A stretch of 64,000 nucleotides of DNA from Kiritimatiellia bacterium. Its GTDB lineage: Bacteria > Verrucomicrobiota > Kiritimatiellia > CAIVKH01. The translations under genes and the position numbers were made by a program. The stretch is taken from assembly GCA_025054615.1 (NCBI GenBank), contig JANWZO010000010.1:28016-92015 (forward strand), in the 5' to 3' direction. Shown here piece by piece: positions 28,154 to 35,586 of the stretch (position 1 is the first letter of the stretch; each line of letters begins with the position of its first letter). The notes beneath the pieces are model-generated. The model ran no database searches, was not told the origin of the DNA, and saw nothing but the letters and a program-made list of their open reading frames with translations.

Positions 28154-29010
28154 AAAATGTCCGCAAAGGTGCGTTGCATGCGGTTGAAGGAAATCAGTCC
28201 CGCGACAAGGAGCGCTAGCGCGACTGTGCAGCCCAAGGCGATACAGCGCAGGTCCGGCGACCCCTCGCCTAGCAACCCGAGTCGTCCGATTTCAATCACG
28301 GCGGTCATTGGATTCATCATCAACAAGACACGAAGCCGCCCATCGGGGACAGCGGAAAGGGGATAGACAACTGGCGACAAATACATGGCCAGCTGCAGGA
28401 AAAAAGGCAAAGCGAAACGAAGGTCACGGTATTTGATCGTCAAGGCGCACACGAGGAGGCCGGCGCCGAGCGCTGCCACTGCTGCTTGGAAAACGGCAAA
28501 CGGGATAGCTACCACCCAACGTGTCGGATGAACTGTCGCACCCAGGATCCAAAACCCTGCGTAGAAAACAACAAACAGCAGTAAATGAACTGCGAAATGC
28601 GCCAGTTGGGCAATGACACCCGCCGCAGGGATCAACAAACGGGGAATATAGACTTTCGTCAGAATGTGTGCATTCGATGCGAAAGACAATGCGGCATGGT
28701 TAAGTACACCGCTGAAATAATTCCAGAACAAAATCCCGGATAAGTAAAACAAGAATGGAGGCGTTCCGTCCGTCGGTATTTGCGCGATTCGCCCAAAGAT
28801 GACCGTGAAGACCACCGTCATCAGGGTCGGCTGAATGATGAACCACAAAGGCCCCAGAATAGTTTGTTTGTACAGCGCGGACCATTCGCGCATCACCAGC
28901 ATGGTCAGGATATCACGGGACTCAAAAAGCTCCCGCCAATCGAAGTCCAGCCAGCCGCGGCGTGCCCGAATATGGATGGTTCGACTCAAGAGGCTATCAA
29001 TTCGAGCCAT
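28150..29010 (-). CDS. wzm: Polysaccharide ABC exporter permease (Wzm type, ABC-2)
   Basis: A 286-residue inner-membrane permease with about six hydrophobic segments. The amphipathic N-terminus holds ESRDILTMLVMREWSALYK, and ILGPLWFIIQPTLMTVVF leads into the first membrane pair. KYRDLRFALPFFLQLAMYL and MNPMTAVIEIGR are characteristic of O-antigen and teichoic-acid exporters. With the Wzt-type ATPase it forms the channel for the glycan made by the locus. Its start lies inside the 3' end of a regulator-like gene (25-base overlap), and its stop joins wzt by ATGA. Confidence 0.92.
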   Translation of the reverse strand: MARIDSLLSRTIHIRARRGWLDFDWRELFESRDILTMLVMREWSALYKQTILGPLWFIIQPTLMTVVFTVIFGRIAQIPTDGTPPFLFYLSGILFWNYFSGVLNHAALSFASNAHILTKVYIPRLLIPAAGVIAQLAHFAVHLLLFVVFYAGFWILGATVHPTRWVVAIPFAVFQAAVAALGAGLLVCALTIKYRDLRFALPFFLQLAMYLSPVVYPLSAVPDGRLRVLLMMNPMTAVIEIGRLGLLGEGSPDLRCIALGCTVALALLVAGLISFNRMQRTFADIL

Positions 29011-29339
29011 TGGCTGTTCAAAGCGTCCGCGAAGCGCTGGCTCAACCCCTTCGCGTATCGCAAGCGCTCCAGCAAAAATCTCCCATCAACTTCGTCCAAT
29101 TCGCCGTTCACTCTCTCAATCCGTCCGATCAAGTCGTCTATTTCCGCCCATGCGGTCTCCAGCCTGCGCCGCATGATCGCCATAACGCCCTCTTTCAGCG
29201 CAGTCCCGAGATGATCGGCGGTGCGGTAATATTTTTTCCGGTCACCCCTTATCCCGACGCGTCGTATCAATCCGAACGTCGCCAATCGACGAGCGGCGAC
29301 CCTGGCTGCTGCCTTGCTGGTTGACGAAACTTGTTCCAT
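28986..29339 (-). CDS. GbsR/MarR-like winged-helix protein, N-terminally shortened
   Basis: A protein of about 117 residues. Residues 1-45 match the second half of a GbsR/MarR winged helix: SSTSKAAARVAARRLATFG for the recognition helix and LIRRVGIRGDRKKYYRTAD for the wing. The rest is a long helical dimerisation-like region. The expected N-terminal helices are missing. Sequence just upstream still encodes pieces of them, interrupted by stops (see 29340-29491). A TTG at 29351 could start it four codons earlier. It overlaps wzm by 25 bases, so it may survive because it feeds translation of wzm, or it may be a remnant. Confidence 0.6.
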   Translation of the reverse strand: MEQVSSTSKAAARVAARRLATFGLIRRVGIRGDRKKYYRTADHLGTALKEGVMAIMRRRLETAWAEIDDLIGRIERVNGELDEVDGRFLLERLRYAKGLSQRFADALNSQWLELIAS

Positions 29340-29491
29340 GAGGTCAAGCAAAGACTCTTCGGGTTGAAATCATAGTTAGATCAGCATTGGGCCGGCGATG
29401 CGACCGAATCCCATTCCGTGGCCATCTGCCGGCACAAACCGGCCAATCGGTGGCGCGTCTTTATGACCGATGCATTGCCTTTATTTTTCAT
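29340..29491 (-). pseudogene. Decayed 5' part of the GbsR/MarR-like gene
   Basis: Upstream of the shortened regulator, one minus-strand frame begins with ATG at 29491 and reads MKNKGNASVIKTRHRLAGLC then RQMATEW, ending at a stop at 29381-29383. A second frame reads GMGFGRIAGPMLI, which fits the conserved W-G-F-x-R-x-x-G region of GbsR proteins. It meets TAA and TGA in frame before FQPEESLLDLMEQV, the expected next segment. The order and spacing fit one ancestral gene broken by at least one frameshift and two stops. Base-calling errors in the assembly could give the same picture. Confidence 0.4.
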
Positions 29492-29504
29492 ATTTCAAAA
29501 TATG
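29489..29504. promoter_or_regulatory. Perfect 16-base AT-rich palindrome upstream of the polysaccharide locus
   Basis: CATATTTCAAAATATG is a perfect inverted repeat with 7-base arms and a 2-base centre. It covers the ATG of the decayed regulator 5' end. The surrounding 29470-29520 is AT-rich inside otherwise GC-rich DNA, as expected for a promoter/operator. Its position before a GbsR-like gene and the export/glycan genes suggests an autoregulatory operator. The remaining stretch 29505-29636 shows no gene and no clear terminator for the gene upstream. Confidence 0.4.
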
Positions 29505-29636
29505 CGGCAAGGGACGTTTGCGATATCACTTTTCGCACATCGCGTTTCCCTGAACCAGTGAGGAATGTAAAGGATACGCGTCAAGTATCTGGTCAACAAC
29601 GGATTCTCTGAGTCACGGAATCGGAATGAAAGGGAT

Positions 29637-31784
29637 TCATTTCTCTGGAGGTTCGGATGCATCTGGATCACGGCCCGAATGCCTTACCCGGATCTCAGAG
29701 ATGTAGAGAGGTGAGGCAGCGCCACCGGATTGGAAATCCCTTAGCCCAATCGTGTTGGTGCCTGGCAGCAAAACGACTGGACCGATTGGCCAGGCGCCCA
29801 GGATGCCCTGCGAAAAATTGTAGGCATGACCGGTTGATGCCCGCACGACCTTGCTAGCAAACGGGGCAATACCGGAGAGTTCTATTACCGCCTCGTAAGG
29901 TACCGAATACGTATTGATCACTTCAAATGAGCCGGTTGTACCGAGCACCCGCCAATCCAAGAATTGCTGGGTCCGAAATCGCAGGAAACCTAAAGGGCCG
30001 CTTTTTTCATGTGGTAAATCCGCCCCAAAAAACACCGGGAACCGCCGACCTGAGTGAATGGCCTTAGCAATAGCGTCTTCGCGGGTATTGTAGAAGATTT
30101 CCACGCGAATTCGCGCGTCCCCGCGCTGATGGTAATCTTGGTCGGGTGCGAATCCCCGCTCGCGTAGCCAATAGGCCGGTGCATTGCTCACTGAATCCGA
30201 GCGGGCAAACCAGGATTCTGGCCATTTCCACAATCCCATTTTTTCCTCGTGATTGCGGGCCAGCCTAATGAATGCATCGATGCTACCGGATTCGATCTTT
30301 TTTCGAGTTACCTCGCGCCACTGCAATTTCATATAATTTTCAAGTGGTTCGTCGGGTACTGTGAATGTGACCGCCACATTCGTCGGCAGATAACGAGCCA
30401 TCTCGTTCCACGGCTCAAACCATCGGTCGACAATCGCGACCGAGCCTGGGGGCAACAGAGAATCGAGTCGCTCTCGAAGTGCTCGATAGGGCACGGGCTT
30501 CCCCTCCAATCGGGTCATCATCCAAGCCGGCCGCGCATCAGCCGTCGTCACGAACGCGCCGACCATCAAAGCGATCCACGATGCAAATCGAGGCGCATGA
30601 AGATGCAACGCCCGATCTACCATGGCGGCAGACCAAAGGACAAAAACGGGCAAGATGCTCGTGAAATACGTAATTTTCGCAGACCCTCTTCCAACGATCG
30701 TGACGTAGGCGTAGACGGCAGCGATTCCCCCGAGGGCCAGGACCGAGACTGTGCGCAGCCGAAGATCCAGCTTCCGCCATTGCAAAAGCACTGCGGCACC
30801 ACAACCGAGAACTGCAAGTAGAAGCCCGAATCCAATCGAATTGTATCCGTGCAGAAACATGGGCAATACCCGGGGCGCCACCCACTCAAGGGCACCTCCA
30901 ATGAACCCTGTATCCGACAGAACGCCCTCCTGCGCTTGTGCCTCCAAGATTTTTTGGAGAGCCCGGTAAATCCATCGGAGCATGATGATTATCCAAATGA
31001 CCCCTACCCCCGCCCATCGGATCATAAATTTCTTCCGCTCCTTTTCCCCGAGACCTCGCCAACCTGAAAACGAATTGACGAGCCAACACATCCCCGTGAA
31101 AGCCCACATAGCCATGTGGGAAAGACCCGCTAAAACCGCACACGCCAACCATGCGGCAAGTTGCGACATGCGCAAATGGTGGCCGCCAGCCAGCCTGGAA
31201 GCTTGCTCCACCGTCAACATGGTCAGGCCGGCCGTAAAAGTCATTCCCACGATGTAATAATAAGCCTCGCGGGACTGGAGTACGTGGTATGGCAGCAAAG
31301 AAAGAAACGAGGACAACAAAAATGCGATGCGCCAACTGAGGCGAAAGCCAGCCCATAACGCCAGCCCGGCAACAGTGATCCATCCAAGCAGCGCGAATGG
31401 GATTCGGATAGAAGCTTCGCTCGCCGGATGCGGCCAGACGCGGGCCCAGAGAATGGCTACGGATTCTGCCAGCGGAATTTGATCCATCCACGGCGGATTC
31501 TTCCAAAGTTCGGAAATAGATGGTTTTCGAATCGACCAGTTCAAAAAATTAAGTTCATCGCTTCGAAGGTCGGTGTGCCCCAGATCGTAGAAGCGAATAA
31601 AGGCGGCGACGGCGAGCAACAAGAGACAGGCGATTTGCCACCCATTCGGTCTACGCCTCGGAGTTCCGGTGGCCGTTTGATTTGGCGGGGCGGGGCGAGG
31701 CGTCACCGGCTCAGGCGACTGGTAGGGTTGCTTCACCGAGGGGGTAGCCGCGGTTTTCGATTGGGGCTTCTTTTTCCTGCTCAT
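29637..31784 (-). CDS. Polytopic membrane glycosyltransferase (ArnT/PMT-like) with C-terminal soluble domain
   Basis: A 715-residue protein. A basic, Pro/Thr-rich cytoplasmic N-terminus (1-45) is followed by about 11-12 membrane helices (50-430). The first loop after helix 1 carries GHTDLRSDELNFLNWS, the acidic motif position of GT-C enzymes that use polyprenyl-phosphate sugars. Residues about 430-715 are soluble, ending in a beta-rich segment (EVINTYSVPYEAVIEL, VVLLPGTNTIGLRDF, SPLYISEIRVR). The layout parallels the 47281-49275 product. The ATG at 31784 has GGA about 9 bases upstream. Divergent from the HAD/kinase operon. Confidence 0.8.
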   Translation of the reverse strand: MSRKKKPQSKTAATPSVKQPYQSPEPVTPRPAPPNQTATGTPRRRPNGWQIACLLLLAVAAFIRFYDLGHTDLRSDELNFLNWSIRKPSISELWKNPPWMDQIPLAESVAILWARVWPHPASEASIRIPFALLGWITVAGLALWAGFRLSWRIAFLLSSFLSLLPYHVLQSREAYYYIVGMTFTAGLTMLTVEQASRLAGGHHLRMSQLAAWLACAVLAGLSHMAMWAFTGMCWLVNSFSGWRGLGEKERKKFMIRWAGVGVIWIIIMLRWIYRALQKILEAQAQEGVLSDTGFIGGALEWVAPRVLPMFLHGYNSIGFGLLLAVLGCGAAVLLQWRKLDLRLRTVSVLALGGIAAVYAYVTIVGRGSAKITYFTSILPVFVLWSAAMVDRALHLHAPRFASWIALMVGAFVTTADARPAWMMTRLEGKPVPYRALRERLDSLLPPGSVAIVDRWFEPWNEMARYLPTNVAVTFTVPDEPLENYMKLQWREVTRKKIESGSIDAFIRLARNHEEKMGLWKWPESWFARSDSVSNAPAYWLRERGFAPDQDYHQRGDARIRVEIFYNTREDAIAKAIHSGRRFPVFFGADLPHEKSGPLGFLRFRTQQFLDWRVLGTTGSFEVINTYSVPYEAVIELSGIAPFASKVVRASTGHAYNFSQGILGAWPIGPVVLLPGTNTIGLRDFQSGGAASPLYISEIRVRHSGRDPDASEPPEK

Positions 31785-31928
31785 GGTTATTCATTCCAAA
31801 CCTTATGGCACCGCTTTGAAACTTTCAGGTCAATCGGTATTCGCAAAAATGCAATTTTTTCATAGCCTACGTTGTGTACCACTCGCGAACGATGTAAAAA
31901 CGCGGCTGGCGACAAAAGCATTCGTTTC
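31785..31928. promoter_or_regulatory. Divergent intergenic region with a possible plus-strand promoter
   Basis: 144 bases separate the minus-strand membrane protein gene from the plus-strand HAD gene, so both promoters should lie here. The best plus-strand pair I see is TTGTGT (31872-31877) and TAAAAA (31895-31900) with 17 bases between, 28 bases before the HAD ATG. It is only a partial match to a sigma-70 promoter. No clear ribosome binding site precedes the HAD ATG. Confidence 0.25.
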
Positions 31929-32537
31929 ATGATCATCGGCATCGATTTGGACAATACAATCATCGATTACCGAGGGGTCTTCCACCGGCACGCCGTACGA
32001 CGGGGCCTCATACCGCCTTCAGTCCCTCCTGGAAAAGACGATGTTCGCGATTATCTGCGCGCCATCGGGCGAGAGGACGATTTTACCGAATTGCAGGGAT
32101 TCGTTTATGGCCCCGGCCTTGCAGAGGCCAAGCCTTTTGAGGGCGTTCACGAGGCGCTTGGGGCGCTACAACGGGCGGGACATCGGCCTATCATCATCAG
32201 CCACAAGACGCCACGCCCCTTTTTGGGGCCTCCCTATGATCTGCAGGCATTCGCGCGCGAATGGCTGCGCTCGCAGGGTCTGGTTGGCGAGCCTCATGGA
32301 ATCTTGGCGCCGAATGATCTCTTCCTGGAGCCGACCAAAGCCGCCAAACAAGCCCGAATTGCCGAATTGGGTTGCGAATGGTTTATTGACGACCTGCCCG
32401 AATTTTTGGAGGACGCCGCCTTCCCGCCATCGGTTCGCCGCATCTTGTTTGATCCGGAGGGAAAATCCAGGCCTGATCCCCGCTGGCGGTCCGCTCGGTC
32501 ATGGAGTGAAATCTCCTCTATAATCCTGGAATCATGA
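31929..32537 (+). CDS. HAD-superfamily hydrolase (sugar-phosphate phosphatase-like)
   Basis: A 202-residue HAD-fold protein. Motif I is IGIDLDNTIIDY (nucleophile Asp in DxDxT form), motif II is PIIISHKTP, and motif III/IV is CEWFIDDLPEF with paired Asp. Length and motif order suit a small phosphatase. The ATG at 31929 is chosen because the DLDNT motif then falls at residues 5-9; an upstream TTG would add 19 unrelated residues. It overlaps the kinase gene by ATGA. Since the window encodes a heptose-type pathway but no obvious GmhB, this could supply a sugar-phosphate phosphatase; that is inference. Confidence 0.8.
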   Translation: MIIGIDLDNTIIDYRGVFHRHAVRRGLIPPSVPPGKDDVRDYLRAIGREDDFTELQGFVYGPGLAEAKPFEGVHEALGALQRAGHRPIIISHKTPRPFLGPPYDLQAFAREWLRSQGLVGEPHGILAPNDLFLEPTKAAKQARIAELGCEWFIDDLPEFLEDAAFPPSVRRILFDPEGKSRPDPRWRSARSWSEISSIILES

Positions 32538-33574
32538 GCCGGATGGGCAAGGATTCAGACCTTCTGGATGTGCAGGGTCTACTCAAAAGGGCGGGAATCG
32601 ATGCCGGCACCGTGACGGTAGAACCAACGGAAGGCGGGCGTAACAACCAGGCTTTTGTTGTATACACCAACTCGACTCGTTATTTTCTCAAGCGTTACTA
32701 TCGTCATCCCTCCGACTCCCGCGACAGGATCGCGTCGGAGACCGCATTCCTCCTCTTTTGCCAACAGGCGGGCCTTTCCTCCACGCCGCGCCTGATCGCG
32801 TGGGATCATGACGCGGGAATCGCCTTGATGGAATATATTCGCGGCTCGCGAATCACTCGGGAAAATCTCACGCGCGAACATGTCAATCAGGCGTTAACTT
32901 TTTTCGCAGAGTTGAATCGCCATCGGCAATCGCCTTTGGCGAGCCGATTACCGCCCGCAGCCGATTCACGCGACTCCGCGCTAGGGCATCTGGAACTGGT
33001 TGCTCAACGGGTGGCCCGCTTGTCGGCGATTCAACCTGATTCACCTGAAAGCGCACAGGTGCTGCAACTTGTCGAAAAGCGCTTGATCCCACTCTGGCGA
33101 CAGGTGCGCGATCGGGTCCAGTCCCAGGTTGAGCGCGTTGAGAAAGCCCATTTGACGCGCGAGCAGATGGTGCTGTCGCCTTCAGATTTTGGATTCCACA
33201 ATTCCATCTTGAGACCCGGCGGAGAGTTGGTGTTTGTCGACTTTGAATATGCAGGCTGGGATGACCCTGCGAAAACTTTCGCTGATTTCTTTCTCCAACC
33301 CGCGATTCCTCCTCCCCGAGACCGGATGCCGGACGCCTTGGAGATCATTCAGGCCGCAGCCGGGGCTCCACCCGAATTCGAAGCACGAACGCAACTGCTC
33401 TTCCCCGTCTTTGGCATCAAATGGTGTTGTATCCTTTTGAACGAGTTTCTGCCCGATGGATCGGCGCGCCGAGGCTTTGCACAGAGACATATCGATCCGA
33501 CGAAGCGGAGGCGCGAGCAAATCGAGCGTCTGGAGTCTTTATTGGATCAATTGGAATCGGAGGCCCTCTTATGA
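32534..33574 (+). CDS. APH-fold phosphotransferase (aminoglycoside/choline kinase-like)
   Basis: A 346-residue small-molecule kinase. N-lobe: EGGRNNQAFVVYTN, then RYFLKRYYRH with the ATP-binding Lys, and ALMEYIRGSRI as the hinge. The catalytic loop is PSDFGFHNSI, an S-D-F-x-x-H-N variant of the usual H-G-D-x-x-x-x-N in which Ser replaces the loop His. The metal site is VFVDFEYAGWDDPAKTFADF. It is coupled to the HAD gene before and the membrane protein gene after by ATGA overlaps. Substrate unknown; a sugar or lipid headgroup is more likely than an antibiotic given the setting. Confidence 0.82.
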   Translation: MSRMGKDSDLLDVQGLLKRAGIDAGTVTVEPTEGGRNNQAFVVYTNSTRYFLKRYYRHPSDSRDRIASETAFLLFCQQAGLSSTPRLIAWDHDAGIALMEYIRGSRITRENLTREHVNQALTFFAELNRHRQSPLASRLPPAADSRDSALGHLELVAQRVARLSAIQPDSPESAQVLQLVEKRLIPLWRQVRDRVQSQVERVEKAHLTREQMVLSPSDFGFHNSILRPGGELVFVDFEYAGWDDPAKTFADFFLQPAIPPPRDRMPDALEIIQAAAGAPPEFEARTQLLFPVFGIKWCCILLNEFLPDGSARRGFAQRHIDPTKRRREQIERLESLLDQLESEALL

Positions 33575-34101
33575 AAGGGCTGATCTTGTCCGCCGCCGTG
33601 TTTGTCCTTTTCGTGCCCGTTTCGGCCCTTCTTTGCCATATCCTGCACATTCGGCGGCACGGCAAATTATTTTTTCCCATGATGGCAGCCTCCGCGCCGC
33701 TTTATTTGGGCCTCTATTATATGACCCCGCCAGACCTTGGTTTCCTTGGTACAGCTTGGCAGGCCACCCATGAGTGGGTCGACGCGCTGACCGGTTGCCT
33801 AATCCTTCTGCTGAACATTCACAGTTTCATCGATTATTTTTTCGCGTTCAACGGCGGGTTTTCCACTTCGCTGATGTTGCTCCTCGACAAGAAACCTCGG
33901 ACCACTGCGGAATTGGTCGCCGAATACAAGGGCAAAAACGGTTTTGATAAGATTTATGGCTGGCGCATTCCCTTTCTTGTCTCCAAAGGATATGCCGTTC
34001 TGGAAAACGACCGCACCCTGCGGCTGACCTCTCGAGGTATCCGCGCAGCAAAAATTGGCATCTTTGCCAAACGATTTCTGAATCTTGGCAAAGGAGGCTG
34101 A
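33571..34101 (+). CDS. Small membrane protein with C-terminal winged-helix-like domain (copy A)
   Basis: A 176-residue protein that I cannot assign to a named family. Three hydrophobic helices (about 3-25, 32-52, 68-92) are followed by a soluble tail of about 75 residues. The tail looks like a winged helix: TTAELVAEY, then WRIPFLVSKGYAVLEND and LRLTSRGIRAA. It aligns without gaps to the next gene product over about 160 residues; for example LVSKGY at 136-141 pairs with LQQSGF, and RLTSRG at 151-156 pairs with HLTPKG. The ATG at 33571 overlaps the kinase stop by ATGA. It may be a membrane-tethered regulator or a structural partner of copy B. Confidence 0.78.
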   Translation: MKGLILSAAVFVLFVPVSALLCHILHIRRHGKLFFPMMAASAPLYLGLYYMTPPDLGFLGTAWQATHEWVDALTGCLILLLNIHSFIDYFFAFNGGFSTSLMLLLDKKPRTTAELVAEYKGKNGFDKIYGWRIPFLVSKGYAVLENDRTLRLTSRGIRAAKIGIFAKRFLNLGKGG

Positions 34102-34102
34102 C

Positions 34103-34645
34103 ATGGCGGTCGGAGTGATAGCCGCGGTTGTCGTATTCATTGGATGGGTTGTCGTCCATCTCCTGCTGATGCACGTGAGGCCCACACCAAGGCGCTTTCA
34201 GGCCATGAGTGTTGCAGCCCTACTTTCATTTCCTGCCACGCCTGCGCTGACCTGGCTGATCTGGCAAAATGCCGATTGGCGCGCCGCTCTCGCGGGCGCC
34301 GAGCATGCCGCCTCCGCCTACGGGATGGCTTCGTTGCTCCATCTTCTGTTCTATTTCTGCTTCGTAGAATGTTTCTATCATGTGGAACGGGCAGTTACCT
34401 TGAGGATGGTCATTGAACTGTTCGAAGAACCGGGCCACGCAATGCAACTTGACGCCCTCCTTGCCCACTACCCAGTCGACGACATGGTCCAGCGCCGGCT
34501 CGAGGGGCTTCAACAATCCGGTTTCGTTCACTGCGGCGGAGACGGCCGATGGCACCTCACGCCGAAAGGAAGATTTTTCGCCCGAGCCATGCGGGTTTCG
34601 AGCGCCGTTTTCAATTCGAAGCCCCAAAACGAACGGCTTCCTTGA
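34103..34645 (+). CDS. Small membrane protein with C-terminal winged-helix-like domain (copy B)
   Basis: A 180-residue paralogue of copy A with the same plan: helices at about 2-25, 32-54 and 71-96, then a tail with MQLDALLAHY, QRRLEGLQQSGFVHCG and WHLTPKGRFFARAMR. The ATG at 34103 is fixed by AAGGAGG at 34091-34097; copy A's stop lies one base before it. The strong ribosome site suggests it is made at high level relative to its operon partners. Sequence identity to copy A is low but colinear, so they may form a heterodimer. It converges on a GT2 gene 47 bases away. Function unknown. Confidence 0.78.
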   Translation: MAVGVIAAVVVFIGWVVVHLLLMHVRPTPRRFQAMSVAALLSFPATPALTWLIWQNADWRAALAGAEHAASAYGMASLLHLLFYFCFVECFYHVERAVTLRMVIELFEEPGHAMQLDALLAHYPVDDMVQRRLEGLQQSGFVHCGGDGRWHLTPKGRFFARAMRVSSAVFNSKPQNERLP

Positions 34646-34692
34646 ATAAAGCCCGAGCCCTGAGTAGAGCCGGCCCGCGGATTGTGAGGCGA

Positions 34693-35457
34693 CTAATTTC
34701 GAGGAGGCACTTTCGGCCCAAACAGCCGGTAATGGAGGATACGGAGAAGCGATCCAGCGACTGAGATCACATTTTTCAATCGGAACGCCGTCGATGACCC
34801 CTCCTCACGAGTTGTGCAGGGGACACGAACCTCAAGAAAGGTGATGTTGGGATCATTCAAGACCCGGCAGAGCAACTCGGCCTGATAGCCAAGACCGTAA
34901 GTGCGAATGCGGTGCTTCAACACGTTTTCGCGAAGATGCATAACAAAGCCGTTGAAATAGTGAATCTTGTGGCCGCTGAATAGCCGCACAAGACGGGCAA
35001 AATTAATTGAACAAAAACGCCGGAAAAAGCTGCGGTGATCGCTGTTGAAACGGCCGCCGAACAGACGGCTGTCGATATAGGGGATGATAACATCGGCCTT
35101 CCCCAGCAAATCGAAGACTTTTCGAATGGACGAGACCGGCTCGGAGTTATCGCCAAAAAGAACGATGAAATACTTTCCCCGTCCCCGTTCCGCCGCGCGA
35201 AAATAATTCACGCCGATGCCCATGTTTTTTTCGCAGCGTTCGAGGATGATGAGGTCCGAGGGCAAATTGTGTTTTCGGATATAGTTTTTGACCACGTCCG
35301 ACGTGCCGTCCGTCGAGGCATCGTCATAGACGAGAATTTCATACCGGAACGGGAAACCGGCCGCCGCTTCACGAATCGTATCCAGCGTACGTTCGATGAG
35401 CTTCGCCTCGTTGTAACAGGGTACAAATATCGTCAGGTCTAGCGGTTCATTTCCCAC
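34693..35457 (-). CDS. Family 2 glycosyltransferase (DPM1-like)
   Basis: A 254-residue GT2. Motifs are LTIFVPCYNEAKLIERTLD, LVYDDASTDGTSDVV, FIVLFGDNSEPVSSI and GLGYQAELLCRVL. They resemble dolichol/undecaprenyl-phosphate sugar synthases without C-terminal membrane helices. It could make the lipid-linked donor used by the ArnT-like proteins of this window; that is inference. It starts with GTG at 35457, preceded by GAGG at 8-base spacing. It runs alone on the minus strand between two plus-strand units. Confidence 0.84.
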   Translation of the reverse strand: MGNEPLDLTIFVPCYNEAKLIERTLDTIREAAAGFPFRYEILVYDDASTDGTSDVVKNYIRKHNLPSDLIILERCEKNMGIGVNYFRAAERGRGKYFIVLFGDNSEPVSSIRKVFDLLGKADVIIPYIDSRLFGGRFNSDHRSFFRRFCSINFARLVRLFSGHKIHYFNGFVMHLRENVLKHRIRTYGLGYQAELLCRVLNDPNITFLEVRVPCTTREEGSSTAFRLKNVISVAGSLLRILHYRLFGPKVPPRN

Positions 35458-35586
35458 GGGTCACCCTCGCGAAATTTTTTCCCATAAACGCTTACGAACG
35501 GTGCGGATAGTCTCAAGCGCAAAATGGTGACGAGTCTGAAAGATTTTCTTCCGGGGGCACCGGCTTTCGGTATGGTACAGAACGCC

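Noticed and set aside
32534..33574. Antibiotic-resistance gene call for the APH-fold kinase
   Set aside because: The catalytic loop is atypical and the operon context is envelope-sugar related; there is no support for aminoglycoside resistance.
34693..35457. Treating the GT2 gene as part of the plus-strand HAD/kinase operon
   Set aside because: It is on the opposite strand with its own GTG start and ribosome site, so it is a separate unit.
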